Positions 30,842-39,930 are shown, numbered from the stretch's first letter. The stretch is DNA of 64,000 nucleotides from Parashewanella tropica (GCF_004358445.1 NZ_CP037951.1:2033501-2097500); one strand, 5' to 3'. The notes: a model not told the origin generated them from the sequence alone. Numbers and translations are program-made.

Positions 30842-31572
30842 AGCACTACCATTCCGTAACATAAAACGAAGATCATCGGGGTTAAGCTAGCAAATGCGAT
30901 CAGACCAAACCCATCTAGCATTGGGTTTCTGCCCTTAATAACACTTGCCAAGCCAACACCAAGTGCAGTTACAAGAGGAACTGTGATCGTCGAAGTAGTA
31001 ACCCCACCACTGTCATAAGCAATGCCTATGATACTTTCAGGCGCAACACTGGTAAGGAGCATCACTAAGATGTAACCTCCGATAATTAAATAATGTATTG
31101 GCCAACCTTTAAGAATACGGATAACACCAAGCAAAATTGCGATACCGACTGATACAGCCACGGTTATCCTTAACCCTAGCGCATAACTTGCTTTTGCTGC
31201 TTCTGTATTAGCGATAGCGCTCGCCTTAGCAGCAACATCAGCAGCCTCACTCGCAACAGCGGTAAGCGCCGGTTCAGCAATGGTGGTTCCAAAACCTAAC
31301 GCAAAAGAAAAGACCACTAACCAAAAGGTACTACCCTTTTTAGCTAAGGCTTGTGCCAATGATTCACCTATAGGAAAGAGGCCCAACTCAAGTCCGAAAA
31401 TAAAAAATGTTAAACCAAACACGATAAAACCTAATCCGATCATAATGGTCATAAGGTCATCTGGTGTTTGTTTTAAAACAAATACTTCGAAGAAAGTTAC
31501 AACTAGAATGATGGGGATTAGATCACGAACACTCCCTAAAAGTGATGTTAATAGCTTGCGAAAAGCTTCCAC
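30838..31572 (-). CDS. DUF1538 membrane protein, first copy
   Basis: A 244-residue paralogue of the next gene, sharing [29 protein letters not shown] and the loop [22 protein letters not shown]. It is predicted to span the inner membrane about seven times. An alanine-rich insertion ([19 protein letters not shown]) separates two of the helices. It is first in the operon DUF1538-DUF1538-PII-like-CBS. Paired inverted membrane domains plus nucleotide-sensing partners suggest a regulated transporter, but no substrate has been assigned from the sequence. Confidence 0.85.
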   Translation of the reverse strand: MEAFRKLLTSLLGSVRDLIPIILVVTFFEVFVLKQTPDDLMTIMIGLGFIVFGLTFFIFGLELGLFPIGESLAQALAKKGSTFWLVVFSFALGFGTTIAEPALTAVASEAADVAAKASAIANTEAAKASYALGLRITVAVSVGIAILLGVIRILKGWPIHYLIIGGYILVMLLTSVAPESIIGIAYDSGGVTTSTITVPLVTALGVGLASVIKGRNPMLDGFGLIAFASLTPMIFVLCYGMVVL

Positions 31573-31821
31573 TGATACTCCTTTTATGCTTTTTTAAACT
31601 ACTGTTCGATATAGTCAATAGTACAATGATACCAACTTAATCCCATGTCATTTATTGATTTAGATCACACCAGAATGGTGTTTTGATTAGAATTCTGTAC
31701 ACAATATCTACAAGTGATTGCAAAACAAGCGATTAAATAGGTAATAACCATTTTTTACTTGCGATAAACTTTGAGTGGTCTTAATATTAAGCCCGCTAAA
31801 CAAAGCGCAGAAGTTTAAGAT

Positions 31822-31898
31822 ACAACCGTAGCTCAGTTGGTTAGAGCACTACCTTGACATGGTAGGGGTCGGTGGTTCGAATCCACTCGGTTGTACCA
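31822..31898 (+). tRNA. tRNA-Val(GAC), copy 1
   Basis: A 77-base gene with encoded CCA. The acceptor stem ACAACCG pairs with CGGTTGT. The anticodon loop TTGACAT gives GAC, with a standard D-loop AGTTGGTTA and T-loop TTCGAAT. It is first of a tandem pair separated by 30 bases. No gene lies in the 249 bases upstream. Confidence 0.97.
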
Positions 31899-31928
31899 TT
31901 TCTAGCTAATATACTTTCATTCTAAAAT

Positions 31929-32005
31929 ACAACCGTAGCTCAGTTGGTTAGAGCACTACCTTGACATGGTGGGGGTCGGTGGTTCGAATCCACTCGGTTG
32001 TACCA
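31929..32005 (+). tRNA. tRNA-Val(GAC), copy 2
   Basis: Identical to copy 1 except for one base in the anticodon stem (GGTGG instead of GGTAG), which turns a U-A pair into U-G. CCA is encoded. It marks the left edge of the accessory block and is a plausible integration site. Confidence 0.96.
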
Positions 32006-32640
32006 TTATCTTCCTGATTTAATTCAATTTTTCATGTTAAATGTCTTAACAAATATTTCAATGCGCAAAATCGGCGCAAAACTCGCGCAAAACCCCTACC
32101 CTTTATTAAGCCATTTTGTCTTAAGTATTCTCTGTTCTAAAAAGTAGATTTATTAGCTCAACGCTTGAATATGACTAAATTGAGAAAAAGATATCTAGAA
32201 CGGTTTTGCAGCACAACTTCCTTGAATACACCAAAATATCAAAGCATCTATTTATCTGGGCTATTTGGTCTTTGTGTCCTGTCTAACATTGCAATCAACA
32301 ATTTCAGGGTAACGAAGGTGATCAGTTCACTTAGTTCACCATAATTCATTGTAAATATTGAATATTTATAAAGTTCAATCTCTCCTGATAAGGGTGATCT
32401 CTAGGGTAATATAGGGGTAACCAGATTACCCTATAAAAATTAATATTCTCAAAATATAAATTGTTTATTAATCAATAACATTACCTTAGTGGTCACTTTT
32501 GATCACCGTTTTGGGGTGACGTTTTTTATGTTGCTCAATCAAGAACTTATCTAGGTCTCAAGTGAGAGATCACCTTTGTTACCCCCTATAAAGCCATAGG
32601 TGTAGTCTTTATCTGTTCTGAGCTAACAAAATTCATAACA
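32006..32640. other. Non-coding gap after the tRNA-Val pair, rich in inverted motifs
   Basis: This 635-base gap has no convincing gene; a 57-codon frame at 32171-32344 has no ribosome site or recognisable domain. A triplet of GCGCAAAA-like words lies at about 32062-32092. From about 32300 the sequence is full of GGTGATC and GGGTAAC words in both orientations. The composition differs from the core genes to its left. Confidence 0.6.
32307..32584. repeat. Inverted repeat array of GGTGATC/GGGTAAC motifs
   Basis: A 17-base word at 32307-32323 (GGGTAAC, then GAAGGTGATC) returns inverted at 32568-32584 with one mismatch. Inside are a perfect nine-base inverted repeat TAGGGTAAT/ATTACCCTA (32402-32410 and 32425-32433) and further GGTGATC, GATCACC and GGGGTAAC words. 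Such spacing suggests binding sites for a recombinase, replication initiator or regulator; which one is unknown. Confidence 0.6.
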
Positions 32641-33099
32641 TTAATTTAAATCCAAGCTCATATACATGCTATTAGGATCTATTTGATAATCCCCAAAAGG
32701 CTCAGATTCTGTAAAACCATTTCGTTGATATAACTTATGGGCAGGAAAAAATGCCTTTGCAGTTCCAGTTTCTAAGCTAACTCTCTTATAAGAGCGGCTT
32801 TGAGCTGCTTCCAACATGCATCTTAAAATTGTTTCTGCTACTCCTTTGCGGAGATGTTTAGACGAAGTCCTCATAGACTTTATTTCGCCATGTTGATCAT
32901 CAAGATGCTTTAATGCTCCAACACCAGCAAGTTCATCATCAATCCATAGGCTATAAAACGTAATATTGGGTTGTTCTAAAGCGGATATATCTAATGCATG
33001 TATACTCTCGGGTGGTGAATGTTTCTGCATATTTTCATGATGTTCTTGGATTAGCGAAAAAATAGCATCATCCCTAACATTTCCGATTCTAATTTCCAC
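32641..33099 (-). CDS. GNAT-family N-acetyltransferase
   Basis: A 152-residue acetyltransferase. The acetyl-CoA binding strand-loop-helix is visible as GEIKSMRTSSKHLRKGVAETILRCMLEAA, and the closing motif is AHKLYQRNGFTESEPFGDY. The pattern resembles the YsnE/PaiA-like amino-acid or small-molecule acetyltransferases, but the substrate is not identified. It is transcribed with the cupin gene upstream, two bases apart. Confidence 0.85.
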   Translation of the reverse strand: MEIRIGNVRDDAIFSLIQEHHENMQKHSPPESIHALDISALEQPNITFYSLWIDDELAGVGALKHLDDQHGEIKSMRTSSKHLRKGVAETILRCMLEAAQSRSYKRVSLETGTAKAFFPAHKLYQRNGFTESEPFGDYQIDPNSMYMSLDLN

Positions 33100-33101
33100 A
33101 G

Positions 33102-33452
33102 TTATTTAATCCCAATTTGAATAATTAATAGCTCAAGGTCTTCCTTAGAATCATTCACCAACCCATGCTCTCCATAAGGCTTATTTTTGATAATATCGCC
33201 TTTTACTACTTGTTTAGATAAACCATCAACAGTCATCGTCCCTGTACCGTTCAAGATGATATATAACTCTTCATTATTTCCATGCTTGTGATAACCAACA
33301 GTAGAGTTTGGTGGAATAATTTGACGGTCAATAAACTCACAGTTACTTGTAAAATCATCTCTACCAAAGACTTCAAAAAGGCTAAATGTTCCAAGCCCAC
33401 CATGGGCAGAACTTTGGTTTTGTTTTTCTGCGTCGAGAAAATTTCGAATCAT
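33102..33452 (-). CDS. Cupin-domain protein
   Basis: A protein of 116 residues with a single cupin barrel. Cupin motif 1 is GYHKHGNNEELYIILNGTG, supplying two His and a Glu as metal ligands; motif 2 is GDIIKNKPYGEHGLVN with the third His. The ATG at 33452 has a strong AAGGAG site eight bases upstream and is preferred over an upstream GTG. Function is likely a small metal-dependent enzyme or sugar isomerase. It is in line with the acetyltransferase downstream. Confidence 0.85.
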   Translation of the reverse strand: MIRNFLDAEKQNQSSAHGGLGTFSLFEVFGRDDFTSNCEFIDRQIIPPNSTVGYHKHGNNEELYIILNGTGTMTVDGLSKQVVKGDIIKNKPYGEHGLVNDSKEDLELLIIQIGIK

Positions 33453-33494
33453 TAGTGACTCCTTCACTATTTATTATTTAATTCGCTAATGAAT

Positions 33495-33947
33495 CTATAA
33501 ATTCAATTTCATTTCTAATAATGATGGCTGGAATCCTGCTTTTTCATAAGCTTTTATTGCTGAATCGTTTGCCGAGTACACATCAAGATAAAAATCAGAG
33601 ACACCTCGCTCTTTACTCCAAGCGATGATTTTATCCAGCATCAATTTATTAATCCCCTGCCCTCGATATTCAGGTAAAACATACATAACACCAAGGTAAC
33701 AATGCTTGCTATGGATGAGGGACAGCTTTGAACCTCGTAGTTGACCATAACCTGTCGCAATAATTTGCCCTGCTTCTTCGGCGATGAGCAAGAACGAATC
33801 ATGATCAGTAATCAAATGTTCAATGTCATAATAAACGGCTCCTTTACTTTTAATTGAGTCATTATATGGTCGCTCAGCAGCAACTACTGATTGCTCTCAT
33901 TTTTTTAAATCTGTTATTTCAGAGAGTCTTGCTTCTCTAAATTTCAT
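33495..33947 (-). pseudogene. GNAT acetyltransferase gene with an in-frame TGA at codon 17
   Basis: The frame opens at an ATG with a GAGGT site (MKFREARLSEITDLKK) and then meets TGA at 33897-33899. The same frame continues without further stops (EQSVVAAERPYNDSIKS and on) to a normal GNAT end (YRGQGINKLMLDKII, AIKAYEKAGFQP). Bridging the stop gives a 150-residue protein of usual length, so one base change, probably a leucine codon to TGA, broke it. An internal start could make only a domain lacking the first strands. A sequencing error is the other explanation. Confidence 0.75.
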
Positions 33948-33948
33948 G

Positions 33949-34359
33949 CTATTTACCTCGACCCGGCTCATGAGCTTCATATCTTGGTAATTGAGCGTCA
34001 AGGTCTTCCCAACTTGCTTTTGAAGTAACGAAGTTATGTGAAATAGGTCTTTCATTAACATTACTATCAATGGTACCAAGCCTAACTCTAATTCTTGATA
34101 AATCAGAATCATTAGAGCTATAAATTGGAGAGGCACAAGTAGAGCAAAAATGTCTCTTCTTACCGGGTTTCATTTCAAAGTAAGTTAGGCTGTCGCTCCC
34201 TTCTAAAACCTTAAAATCTTCACTCTCTACAAAGCCGTTTGTTGCATAAGCTGTTCCGCTGGATTTTCGGCAAAGTGAGCAGTGACAATGAATTATATCT
34301 TTTATTGGGGATGTGATTTCGAACTTTACCTTGCCGCAAAGACAACTTCCTTTGTACAT
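33949..34359 (-). CDS. GFA-family zinc protein (formaldehyde-activating enzyme-like)
   Basis: A 136-residue protein with the GFA/CENP-V zinc-binding fold. Cysteine clusters CLCGKV (7-12), CHCSLCRKSSG (25-35) and FCSTCASPIY fit the two structural and catalytic zinc sites. Members include glutathione-dependent formaldehyde-activating enzyme, but most have no proven substrate. Its stop is one base from the start of the broken acetyltransferase, so they formed one unit. Confidence 0.85.
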   Translation of the reverse strand: MYKGSCLCGKVKFEITSPIKDIIHCHCSLCRKSSGTAYATNGFVESEDFKVLEGSDSLTYFEMKPGKKRHFCSTCASPIYSSNDSDLSRIRVRLGTIDSNVNERPISHNFVTSKASWEDLDAQLPRYEAHEPGRGK

Positions 34360-34491
34360 CTGATTCCTACCTTGAAATAAAACTTAAAGACTGGAAATTT
34401 TCTGAAGAAAACTTATCGACAAGACTAAACTGAGCTTAACTCTTTGTAAATTGGTTATTTCGGCACAGTTAAACTCTCAGTTTCAGTTAAG

Positions 34492-34989
34492 TTATTTACG
34501 AGAAGGATTATATGCAAACTCTAATCGATTACCGCTCGGTTCTCTGATCATCATATGGATTGTTTTGCTATTACCATTCGGCTGCGGAGCAAATTCAATA
34601 ACTACATCTTTGATAGACTTAAATGTTTCGTGAAGTTGATTCAAGTCTTCAAGGCTGGCTACAGATAACGCTAAATGGTGAAGACCCACATTATTCTTTC
34701 GATCAAACTCCACAATTTTCGCTTCATTTTGTGTTTTCCATAATGTAAGAAAAATAGAGCCATCAGTTACAAAAATAGACGGATAATCTGGATAGCCACC
34801 AGCCTTTCTCCATCCCAGTGTTTCAATAAAAAACTCAGATGAACGCTTAAGGTTCTTTACCGTTAAACCTAAATGATTTAATCCTTGAGTCATCACTCTT
34901 TTAGAAGGTTGTTGATTTGTTGCGAAAACTTGAGTGGAAGCCACTACTGACAGTGCTGAAATTGATAGTACCAGTACTTTAAAATTCAT
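34492..34989 (-). CDS. Exported VOC/glyoxalase-fold protein
   Basis: A 165-residue protein with a signal peptide (MNFKVLVLSISALSVVAST, cleavage near VFA-TNQ) followed by one vicinal-oxygen-chelate domain: GLNHLGLTVKNLKRSSEFFIETLGW, then GLHHLALSVASLEDL, ending REPSGNRLEFAYNP. The first His and final Glu match the usual metal ligands. VOC proteins are normally cytosolic, so export is unusual. Its ligand is unknown. Monocistronic. Confidence 0.8.
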   Translation of the reverse strand: MNFKVLVLSISALSVVASTQVFATNQQPSKRVMTQGLNHLGLTVKNLKRSSEFFIETLGWRKAGGYPDYPSIFVTDGSIFLTLWKTQNEAKIVEFDRKNNVGLHHLALSVASLEDLNQLHETFKSIKDVVIEFAPQPNGNSKTIHMMIREPSGNRLEFAYNPSRK

Positions 34990-35180
34990 TGTTTATGAGC
35001 CCTTTATAATTACTTCCTTTTACTGACCAGAGAAACCAACAAAAATGTTCATTCCATATAACTTCTGAACATTAGCCAACTTGGATTTATCCCAAAAGTT
35101 GCAAAGTTTAGATAATCATGTTTGTTTACAGGGCTTGTTTATAGTAGCCTACTTTTTCTTTAAGTATTAATGGATTAATC

Positions 35181-35672
35181 GTGTCTAAAATAAAAAATCT
35201 TTGCTTTGCAATTGTAGGAATATCATGCTTTTTAAGCAGCGTAACTTGTCATGCAAATGTCAAATCACACTCATCATTAGAGCAAAAAAATCTTGAGAAA
35301 GCCGTTTACTGTATGGAAATTTTGGAAAGCCGAAACGACCTTAAACCTTCGCAACGAATTAATATTCTAAGAAATGAGTGTTATGCCGAGAAATTTGTCG
35401 AACATTCACCTCATATAAGTAATGGTCGTGAAGGCTTATTCCAGTTATTTCTAAGTCGATATAAAAAATACCCTGAGCTTTCAATGTCTATTAAACGAAG
35501 CGCTTCTGAGGGTGATCTTGTTTGGCTTCACCTACATGTAAAACGAACTCCTGATTCACTTGGTGCTGCACTTATGCACATTTTTAGAATGGAAGATGGA
35601 ATGATTGTTGAACATTGGGGAGTTGGGCAACCAGTACCAGCAGAATCGAGAAATGAAAACACGATGTTTTAA
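35181..35672 (+). CDS. Exported SnoaL/NTF2-like protein
   Basis: A 163-residue protein with a signal peptide (ending around SVTCHA) and a SnoaL-like domain. The segment KFVEHSPHISNGREGLFQLFLSRYKKYPEL is typical of the small polyketide-cyclase-like family often annotated as predicted SnoaL-like aldol condensation-catalysing proteins. The closing strand MIVEHWGVGQPVPAES also fits. The substrate is unknown. Divergent from the exported VOC gene. Confidence 0.75.
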   Translation: MSKIKNLCFAIVGISCFLSSVTCHANVKSHSSLEQKNLEKAVYCMEILESRNDLKPSQRINILRNECYAEKFVEHSPHISNGREGLFQLFLSRYKKYPELSMSIKRSASEGDLVWLHLHVKRTPDSLGAALMHIFRMEDGMIVEHWGVGQPVPAESRNENTMF

Positions 35673-35787
35673 GTCTTTAGCTTCAATAATTTTGATTGGA
35701 TTTAATGCAAATTATTTGTATACCCCCTTTGTCAGCTTGTCTGGCAAGATTCTACAAGCTTTACCTTTCACTAAAAGATAAGAAGCT

Positions 35788-37077
35788 ATGAAAAGTGATA
35801 TATCGTTTACCAGATTAAAACAGTTTCCCCCCTTAATGTGGGTTTTGCTGTTCGGTTCTTTTATAACACGTGGCAGCTTTTATATGGTTTGGCCATTTCT
35901 TGCTGTGATCCTATATGAAAAGTTTGCGTTAAGTGCAACTGAAGTAGGATCTATTTTGTCGTTAGCAGCAATAATTTCAGTCTTTATAAGTTTTATAGGT
36001 AGTACTTTATCGGATAAGTTTGGTCGTAAGCCAATGATGTTTGGTACAGGGATCCTATATATCATTTCATTTAGTTTGCTGGCTGAAGCTGATTCGGTTT
36101 TGGCTTTTACCATAGTAATAACTCTGTGCTCTATAGCCACGTCCTTATGGAGACCACTTACTTCAGCGCTAATAGGTGATATTTTACCTCAAACCGAATC
36201 TCGTGAGCTTGCGATGCAGTCATTGTATTTTGCCGTGAATGTAGGTTGTGCAATAGGGCCAATGCTGGGGGTATGGTTAGGGCTGACAGGTGAGCAGTCT
36301 AGTTTCTATATCACTGTAGTGGCTTTTGCTATTTTGTTACTGTTGTTGTTCGTTGGTTTTAAACATCAAGAAAAAAGTGCAACTCAAACTACGGCATCTA
36401 ATGAGTCCGATACTCTTATCGTTGCAAAGAAAAAAAAGAACACAAGCTTTAGCAAGACATTAGAGATATTGATAAAAGATAGATTATTACAGTGTCTGAT
36501 CTTGGCAAATGTGCTTTGTCTATTTATTTACGGACAAATGGATAGTTCGTTAATTCAGTATCTAACCCGCGAACAAGTGCCAAATTTGTTGGAACTGATA
36601 TCGTCGATGATCTTTGTTAACGCCTTAGTGATTATTTCTTGCCAGTTTGTTCTGCTGAAATTAATGGCATCACGTCCTCTTTTGGTTCGTATCAGGATTG
36701 GGCTGGTAATGTTGATGCTGTCACAAGTTTGGTTTGCAATTAATCCATTACACTTTTTTATCGGCTGGATTGGCGCGGTGATCATTATGAGTTTGGCTGA
36801 AGCTATTTTGTTTCCAACCATGAATGTTCATGTTGATCGTATTGCACCTGAAAAATTAAGAGGAGCCTATTTTGGTGCAACAGCATTCTATGATTTAGGA
36901 TTTGCGATAGCACCAATTGGCGGTGGTATTATTCTCGATTTGTACGATGGAACTTGGCTATTCTCATTATGTGCAGGGATTGCTCTTATAGTGTTTGGTC
37001 TGTATCACATAATGGGGACTTTAAATCGGCCGGACTTTGTAACTGAACAACTCAATTCAGCAGAAAAAACCAATTGA
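35788..37077 (+). CDS. MFS transporter, drug:H+ antiporter type
   Basis: A 429-residue inner-membrane protein with about 12 helices in two halves of six, split by a hydrophilic loop (residues about 195-225, with KKKKN). The MFS motif A between helices 2 and 3 reads GSTLSDKFGRKPMM. The first half resembles the MdtH/YdeE group of multidrug or peptide exporters. The substrate cannot be assigned. The ATG has only a weak AAG-rich site upstream. Monocistronic. Confidence 0.9.
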   Translation: MKSDISFTRLKQFPPLMWVLLFGSFITRGSFYMVWPFLAVILYEKFALSATEVGSILSLAAIISVFISFIGSTLSDKFGRKPMMFGTGILYIISFSLLAEADSVLAFTIVITLCSIATSLWRPLTSALIGDILPQTESRELAMQSLYFAVNVGCAIGPMLGVWLGLTGEQSSFYITVVAFAILLLLLFVGFKHQEKSATQTTASNESDTLIVAKKKKNTSFSKTLEILIKDRLLQCLILANVLCLFIYGQMDSSLIQYLTREQVPNLLELISSMIFVNALVIISCQFVLLKLMASRPLLVRIRIGLVMLMLSQVWFAINPLHFFIGWIGAVIIMSLAEAILFPTMNVHVDRIAPEKLRGAYFGATAFYDLGFAIAPIGGGIILDLYDGTWLFSLCAGIALIVFGLYHIMGTLNRPDFVTEQLNSAEKTN

Positions 37078-37429
37078 GAGCATAGCCAATGACCACTTTT
37101 GTTCAATCTTGATTAAGCAGAAGCGGGAAACTGAATGTCGGCTCTTAGTACTGAGCCAAAGGTTGTTTCTAAATTAATCCTGTCCATTGGAGAGTCAGCC
37201 CAGAACGTAGTCTGACTCAAAAATGCCCAAAACCTTGATAGTGCCAAATAGATTTAAGGTTCATTAGTGAATCAGTGACAAATGTCATTATCTTTTAATT
37301 ACAAAAGCTTATTTCTTTTGTTTTCTAACCTATTCATACTAGGAGAGTGTCAATCTAGAAAATAAACGTCATATAAGCTTTGAGTTCAATTAAATGACAA
37401 AGGCATTCAAGATCAGAAAGGAATCATTA
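37078..37429. other. Intergenic stretch before the acyl hydrolase gene
   Basis: These 352 bases hold no supported gene. An in-frame ATG for the next gene at 37394 has no ribosome site, and the following ATG at 37430 does, so the coding region is taken to start there. No hairpin or operator was recognised. Confidence 0.5.
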
Positions 37430-38353
37430 ATGGTCGTAAAAATAATAAGATATTCATTTACAGCTCTACTCTTGTTAGTTCTATTTTTAGCAGTATATGT
37501 GTTTGTTGCCCCCTTAACCGTTGATCCTACTAAGCTTCCCGAGAATTACGGGAAGGTTAATTCGAAATTATATGTTTCCAAAGAAGGTAGCCAGCAACCG
37601 TTATTCGTATACTTTGGTGGTAGTGAAGGCGGAAATAGCATGACCAAAGAGCGAAATGTAGGTGAGAGGACATTTTACACAGATCAAGGCTATGCAGTTC
37701 TTGGTATCGGATACTTTGGTATGGAAGGTATTCCAGATGGATTAGACAGAATATCTCTGAATGCTATTTATGATGAAATTGTAAAAGCATCCAAACATCC
37801 TAATGTAGATTCTAGTTGTATAGTAGTTGCAGGGGCTTCAAAAGGGGCTGAATTAGCGCTTGTTCTTGCTTCGAAACACCCTAAAATTAAGGCGGCAGTT
37901 TCGCTGGTTGGAGGTCATGCTGTATTTGCTGGCACTTCAATGAGCACTCATGGGCAAACATCTTCTTTTATGTTCAATGACGAACAACTTCCTTTTATTC
38001 CTTTATCTTTTGATGTACTCCCTTCAATATTACTCGGTGATTATAGAGGTGCATATGAAGTTGCTCTGAAAGATAAGCAAGCTGTAAAGGATTCTATAAT
38101 CAAAGTTGAAGATATCAATGGTCCAATATTACTTATTTCTGGTGAGAAAGATCATATTTGGCCTTCAAAAGAAATGTCTGATGAGGTAATTAAACGCCTT
38201 AAAGATAAGAGTTTTACTTTTCCTTATAAACATATTGCTGTGCCCAATGGAAATCATTTTCAACCTGCAAATGACTACCATCATGAGGTTGTTGAGTTTT
38301 TAAATAAAAAACTGTTGCCTACCTGTAGTGGGAATACTTTAAAAACAATATAA
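37430..38353 (+). CDS. Alpha/beta hydrolase with BAAT-type acyl-thioester hydrolase domain
   Basis: A protein of 307 residues with an N-terminal membrane anchor (residues about 8-28) and an alpha/beta hydrolase domain. The nucleophile elbow is GASKG with Ser137; the acid is in ISGEKDHIWPS and the histidine in GNHFQP. The SKGAELALVLAS stretch is the hallmark of the C-terminal domain of bile acid-CoA:amino acid N-acyltransferases and acyl-CoA thioesterases. The anchor should place the domain in the periplasm, odd for a CoA enzyme. An AAAGGA site supports the ATG at 37430. Confidence 0.85.
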   Translation: MVVKIIRYSFTALLLLVLFLAVYVFVAPLTVDPTKLPENYGKVNSKLYVSKEGSQQPLFVYFGGSEGGNSMTKERNVGERTFYTDQGYAVLGIGYFGMEGIPDGLDRISLNAIYDEIVKASKHPNVDSSCIVVAGASKGAELALVLASKHPKIKAAVSLVGGHAVFAGTSMSTHGQTSSFMFNDEQLPFIPLSFDVLPSILLGDYRGAYEVALKDKQAVKDSIIKVEDINGPILLISGEKDHIWPSKEMSDEVIKRLKDKSFTFPYKHIAVPNGNHFQPANDYHHEVVEFLNKKLLPTCSGNTLKTI

Positions 38354-38374
38354 CTATCATTAGCCTCAACCTCG

Positions 38375-38400
38375 GTGCCAGCTTATTTTCTGGCACTTTT
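38375..38400 (+). terminator. Terminator of the acyl hydrolase gene
   Basis: The stem GTGCCAG/CTGGCAC with an eight-base T-rich loop is followed by TTTT, 22 bases after the stop codon. Confidence 0.75.
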
Positions 38401-38799
38401 ACGCCCCAAAATTTCTTAATATATTGAAACGTTCAACACATCGATCTATCGACTTACTTGTTTTAATCTTGACCTAATAATTAGTTACAAATGATACTAA
38501 TCATCTGATTTACTGTACATTTTTTAAAATGTAGTATGACGATGATTAGCTGAATATATCTAAAATACTGCTTAGCTAATACAAATTATTCGGAATATTC
38601 AAGACATCATAACAGTTAAAGCCTTGGTTTTAACTCGCTCAAATTTTAATAATAGAAAGTAATTTTGAAGCTTATTGAAGCGCTTAAAGATAGTGAGAGT
38701 TTTCTCTTATTATGATTACTGGTATCGCTGTTTTGATTAGCTGATTTTCAGCTGCTGTTCCATTAAAAACATAATAACGTTTCAAAATTAGGAGTTTTT
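38401..38799. other. AT-rich intergenic stretch
   Basis: These 399 bases contain no supported gene or recognised operator. The last 20 hold the AGGAG ribosome site of the following GTG-started gene. Confidence 0.5.
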
Positions 38800-39930
38800 G
38801 TGAATCGATTAATAACCCAACCCATATCATTGATATTTGCTATTTCATTAATGACCTTTTTGGCTTCTTGTAAAAATCATGATGCAATTAATTTTGAATC
38901 AAATACGAAAGCCGAAATCATTGACTTTATTGATGGAAATGTTGGGCAGGTGGTCTCAATTTCTGTCGTAGATGCAAAAAATACGTACCAATATCATTTA
39001 GGAAAGTTAAGTAACGGAGATACTCCTAATAACCAAACAATATACGAAATTGCCTCTATAACCAAAACGTATACTGGTTTAGTTGTTGCTAAAGCTATTC
39101 TGGACGGGAAAGTTGAGCTTGATAAAGATATCCGTCATTACCTCAAAGATAATGAATACAAAAACTTAGAACTGTCGAATCAATATATAACTTTACGACA
39201 TCTTATGACTCACACCAGTGGCCTCCCGGCAGATTTTGCTTACAGCAGTGAAGATAAAGCTAAAGGCGTTGCTGTTGCTTTTGAAAAAATGTCAAAATAT
39301 TCCAGAGATGATTACTTTGATGATCTTAGAAAGGTGAAACTGAATTCTAAACCCGGTGAGAGTTATCAATACTCAAGCGTTGGTACTAATTTGGCTGGAT
39401 ACATTCTGGAGTCTGTTTACCAAAAACCGTTTGCTTTACTGGTTTCTGAATTCATTACAAGTAAGTCAGGCGAAAAGCACACGAAATTCAGAGGTACTAA
39501 CTTTAAGCCCGGGGAAATTATAGTAGGAACAAGAGGTGGTAAACAAATGCCTCTGTCCAGTGCATATAGTTTTGCTGGCGGAGGGCTAACTACAAACATT
39601 GAATCTGTCACGAATTATATTAAACATCAACTATCGTCAGAACCCGAGGTGGCTATTTCTCATCAACTTCTGGATAAAAGCTGGACTGGTAATGGTATGG
39701 CATTCTCTTGGAACACATATAACTGTGATTCAGATGAACAAGTGCTATACCATAGTGGTGGTTCTATGGGCACATCTAGCTGGCTTGCCATTTATCCGAA
39801 GAAAAAGATAGGTATTTTCATCGTAACAAACTTCGCAGGTAGAAATACTCAGCCAAAGTTAGAAGCAATTTCAGATAATATTTTTGACTATTTAATGGAA
39901 TATAAAAAAGCCTTAAAGTCGAAATCGTAA
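38800..39930 (+). CDS. Serine hydrolase lipoprotein of the class C beta-lactamase family
   Basis: A 376-residue lipoprotein: signal peptide with lipobox LASC (Cys24), then a beta-lactamase/D-Ala-D-Ala peptidase-like domain. The active-site SxxK is Ser86-Ile-Thr-Lys89. The second motif is Tyr191-Ser-Ser (usually Y-x-N), and the third is HSGG (for K/H-x-G). Members include esterases, peptidases and true AmpC enzymes. The changed second motif argues against a classical beta-lactamase. The GTG start has AGGAG eight bases upstream. Transcribed alone. Confidence 0.88.
   Translation: MNRLITQPISLIFAISLMTFLASCKNHDAINFESNTKAEIIDFIDGNVGQVVSISVVDAKNTYQYHLGKLSNGDTPNNQTIYEIASITKTYTGLVVAKAILDGKVELDKDIRHYLKDNEYKNLELSNQYITLRHLMTHTSGLPADFAYSSEDKAKGVAVAFEKMSKYSRDDYFDDLRKVKLNSKPGESYQYSSVGTNLAGYILESVYQKPFALLVSEFITSKSGEKHTKFRGTNFKPGEIIVGTRGGKQMPLSSAYSFAGGGLTTNIESVTNYIKHQLSSEPEVAISHQLLDKSWTGNGMAFSWNTYNCDSDEQVLYHSGGSMGTSSWLAIYPKKKIGIFIVTNFAGRNTQPKLEAISDNIFDYLMEYKKALKSKS

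Noticed and set aside
32171-32344. A 57-codon frame in the gap after the tRNA-Val genes
   Set aside because: No ribosome site and no recognisable domain; its end lies inside the inverted motif array.
32006-32640. CRISPR array in the motif-rich gap
   Set aside because: The repeated words are short, unevenly spaced and occur in both orientations, without regular spacers or cas genes.
33897-33899. TGA read as selenocysteine in the acetyltransferase
   Set aside because: The family has no Cys or Sec at this place and no SECIS-like hairpin was seen after it; a leucine codon is expected.
33897-34136. A 79-codon leftward frame overlapping the GFA gene
   Set aside because: It is out of frame with a well-supported zinc protein and has no ribosome site or domain.
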